Source: Paenibacillus riograndensis SBR5 (lineage in GTDB: Bacteria; Bacillota; Bacilli; Paenibacillales; Paenibacillaceae). From it: 64,000 nt of DNA. Of the stretch, positions 62,257 to 64,000 are shown one piece after another (the first letter of the stretch is position 1; the number at the start of each line of letters is the position of its first letter). Location: positions 5,563,187 through 5,627,186 of the forward strand of contig NZ_LN831776.1 in NCBI RefSeq assembly GCF_000981585.1. Reading direction: 5' to 3'. The notes under the pieces were generated by a model. That model saw only the letters and a list, made by a program, of their open reading frames with translations. It searched no databases and had not been told where the DNA came from. The position numbers and the translations under genes are program-made.

Positions 62257-63843
62257 TTACCTCGAAAGCTCCTTATACTCAAAATAATCAAAATCCGCAG
62301 CATGAAAGGTGCCGCTGAGGTCCTGGGCACACATCCCGATAAAGGTCCCCGTAAACCTGATGTACGCCGGGAAATCATCGGATAGATGATAAATATCCAG
62401 GCTGGGGCCAATCTTTTCCCAGAGGGTACTGCCAACGCTGTAATAAAATTGCGCCGACTCCCGCTCGATCAACACCTTCAGCCGGCAGCTTGCACCGGGC
62501 AGCAGAGGAATCTGAGCACATATAGAATCGTCGTATACGCCGTCCACGGACCGGACTATCCCCAGGCACTTGCCCAGCACTTCATCATGAGTGATCCGCA
62601 AGTATACATAATCCTTCGTATCATAATAGACAATCAGCCCGGCCATTTGCTGAAAATGCTCCGGCTCGAACTCAAGCTCTGTTTCAGCACTGCAGCAAAA
62701 AGCCTGCTGGCGCAGGGCAACCAGACTCTGGCGGTGCAGGGAGCTCATCGATTCTCTTCCTCTCAGGCGCAGGAACCCTTGCCGTTCCTTCAGCGAGAGC
62801 CAGGATTCATCGGCAGGAACACGCAGGGTGCTCCAGCGCACATCCAGCTCCGGTGCGTCAAAATCATCCCTCTCCGCAACTGCCGGAAAGGGGTGAGCCG
62901 GAATATCCGGGCCTTCGACAGTAACGGAAGGCCGGTTTGTTCCATCCGCAAGGGCCAGCCATGCTTCCTCTGTAAACACGCAGCGCTGTATCGCAGTCTC
63001 CCGGCCCAAATTGCAGTACTTCTCCTTCACCGGCCGGCCGCATAAGTGAACCATATACCACTCATCCGTATGCGTGTGGACCAGACAGCCATGCCCCGCC
63101 TTTTGCAGCTCCAGCTCGCTGTTGCCGGCGGAAGTCAACAGCGGATTATGGGGGGCGGTTTCATAGGGACCTTCAATATTTCTTGAGCGGGCGACGGTCA
63201 CTGCATGGTTGTACTGCGTGCCGCCTTCAGCCGTAATGAGGTAATACCAGCCGTCTTTCCGGTACAGATGCGGGCCTTCCGTTAGCCCCAGCGCTGTCCC
63301 TTTATAGATAGGAAACACCGGACCGATCAGCCGTTCCAGCTCTGCCGAATACTCCTGCAGAACAATTCCGGCGAAGCTGTTCTTGTCCGTCCGGTGATCC
63401 CACCGCATATTGACGAGCCATTTGCGCCCGTCCGAATCATGGAACAGGGACGGATCAAAACCGCTGCTGTTCAGATAAACCGGCTCAGACCAGGGGCCTT
63501 CGATATTCCGGGCAGTGACCAGGTAATTGGGAGTATCCTTGAACGCCCCCTGTCTGCTTTTTACGTCGGTATAAATCAGATAAAAGATTCCATTGTCGTA
63601 GCTGAGACACGGTGCCCACACCCCGCCGGAGTCCAGATCCCCTTCCATATCAAGCTGTGATTTGCGTGTAAGCGCATGCGTCAGCATCCGCCAATGGACA
63701 AGATCACGGGAATGATGGATACGGACGCCGGGAAACCATTCAAAGGTAGATGTAGCAATATAATAATCTTCTCCTGCCCTGCAGATGGACGGGTCCGGAT
63801 GAAAGCCGCGGAGAATCGGATTCTGAATTAGACTTCTGCTCAT
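62257..63843 (-). CDS. GH43 beta-xylosidase (XynB/subfamily 11 type)
   Basis: A 528-residue enzyme with the five-bladed propeller of GH43: Asp17 in GFHPDPS (base), Asp130 in SGFDPSLF (pKa modulator) and Glu189 in LTEGPHLY (acid). A C-terminal beta-sandwich (about 330-528) is typical of xylosidases of this group. Beta-xylosidase, with possible arabinofuranosidase side activity, is expected. It is cytosolic. The ATG at 63843 overlaps the stop of the upstream gene (TAATG); a GTG at 63852 is an alternative. Confidence 0.93.
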   Translation of the reverse strand: MSRSLIQNPILRGFHPDPSICRAGEDYYIATSTFEWFPGVRIHHSRDLVHWRMLTHALTRKSQLDMEGDLDSGGVWAPCLSYDNGIFYLIYTDVKSRQGAFKDTPNYLVTARNIEGPWSEPVYLNSSGFDPSLFHDSDGRKWLVNMRWDHRTDKNSFAGIVLQEYSAELERLIGPVFPIYKGTALGLTEGPHLYRKDGWYYLITAEGGTQYNHAVTVARSRNIEGPYETAPHNPLLTSAGNSELELQKAGHGCLVHTHTDEWYMVHLCGRPVKEKYCNLGRETAIQRCVFTEEAWLALADGTNRPSVTVEGPDIPAHPFPAVAERDDFDAPELDVRWSTLRVPADESWLSLKERQGFLRLRGRESMSSLHRQSLVALRQQAFCCSAETELEFEPEHFQQMAGLIVYYDTKDYVYLRITHDEVLGKCLGIVRSVDGVYDDSICAQIPLLPGASCRLKVLIERESAQFYYSVGSTLWEKIGPSLDIYHLSDDFPAYIRFTGTFIGMCAQDLSGTFHAADFDYFEYKELSR

Positions 63844-64000
63844 TATTTCCACCCCAATGCTTGCCGGCCCGCTTCGAGCGCGGTAATGATTTTATCGGTA
63901 TCATAGACACAGCCTTGCCAGGTTCCGCCGCTTACAGCCTGCAATGCTGCCCACAGCCTGGTATCATCCGGCAGTCCCGGATCAACAGCCAGGAGCGGGT
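63843..64000 (-). CDS. C-terminal end of an unidentified protein (partial)
   Basis: The last 51 codons of a minus-strand gene whose start lies outside the window. The end reads [20 protein letters not shown] and then GRQALGWK, with the TAA overlapping the GH43 ATG, so the two genes are translationally coupled. Codon use and phase look coding. The family is not recognised from this piece; context suggests an enzyme of xylose or uronate use. Confidence 0.7.
   Translation of the reverse strand, partial: PLLAVDPGLPDDTRLWAALQAVSGGTWQGCVYDTDKIITALEAGRQALGWK

Overview
The window reads as a chromosomal segment of a spore-forming, carbohydrate-degrading Firmicute of the Paenibacillus type. The evidence is strong AGGAGG-type ribosome binding sites, several YesM/YesN-type regulators (Cache-type sensor kinases paired with AraC-type response regulators), many lipoprotein-dependent sugar ABC transporters, an S-layer-homology (SLH) surface protein and a GerA/GerB/GerC germination receptor. 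No rRNA, tRNA, insertion sequence, phage gene or CRISPR array was seen. The genus is an inference from gene content.

Layout. 145-3584: two-component system with no transporter beside it. 3640-4348: DUF2975 membrane protein and a small Xre regulator. 4461-10875 (minus): LacI regulator, two permeases, solute-binding protein and a GH30 hydrolase, with two perfect LacI-type palindromes. 11370-12983: membrane diguanylate cyclase. 13178-16651: secreted DUF5695/LamG protein. 17244-23824: solute-binding protein, two permeases, response regulator and kinase in one operon. 24068-30571: a 2167-residue DUF5695 protein with Ig-like, LamG and SLH domains. 30742-36000: solute-binding protein, two permeases and a GH127 beta-L-arabinofuranosidase, with a divergent AraC regulator at 36221. 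37233-43410: spore germination genes, with gerA and gerC downstream of four uncharacterised membrane-protein genes and gerB convergent. 43499-45152: Qnr-like pentapeptide protein, DUF2812 protein and PadR regulator. 45921-55402: solute-binding protein, two permeases and GH2 beta-galactosidase, with a membrane-bound AraC regulator. 55593-56384: Nif3-like protein. 56793-64000: xylan module with GH67 alpha-glucuronidase, GH52 beta-xylosidase, AraC regulator and GH43 beta-xylosidase.

How it fits together. Secreted or wall-bound proteins would open plant polysaccharides. The ABC systems would import the oligosaccharides, and cytosolic GH30, GH127, GH2, GH67, GH52 and GH43 enzymes would finish them. 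The same 21-bp-spaced direct repeat lies upstream of both the secreted DUF5695 gene (16833-16864) and the GH127 transporter operon (36172-36202), which suggests one regulon.

The least explained material is intergenic. Each long gene-free stretch carries repeats. One family is a structured dispersed element whose stems change sequence but keep pairing (5878-6006, 45275-45404, half copies at 7769 and 10954). Another is a pair of four-hairpin elements with the same internal spacing (16930-17114, 56511-56696). A third is a 51-bp minisatellite (45555-45752), and a fourth a 51-nt-phased inverted set (11123-11311).
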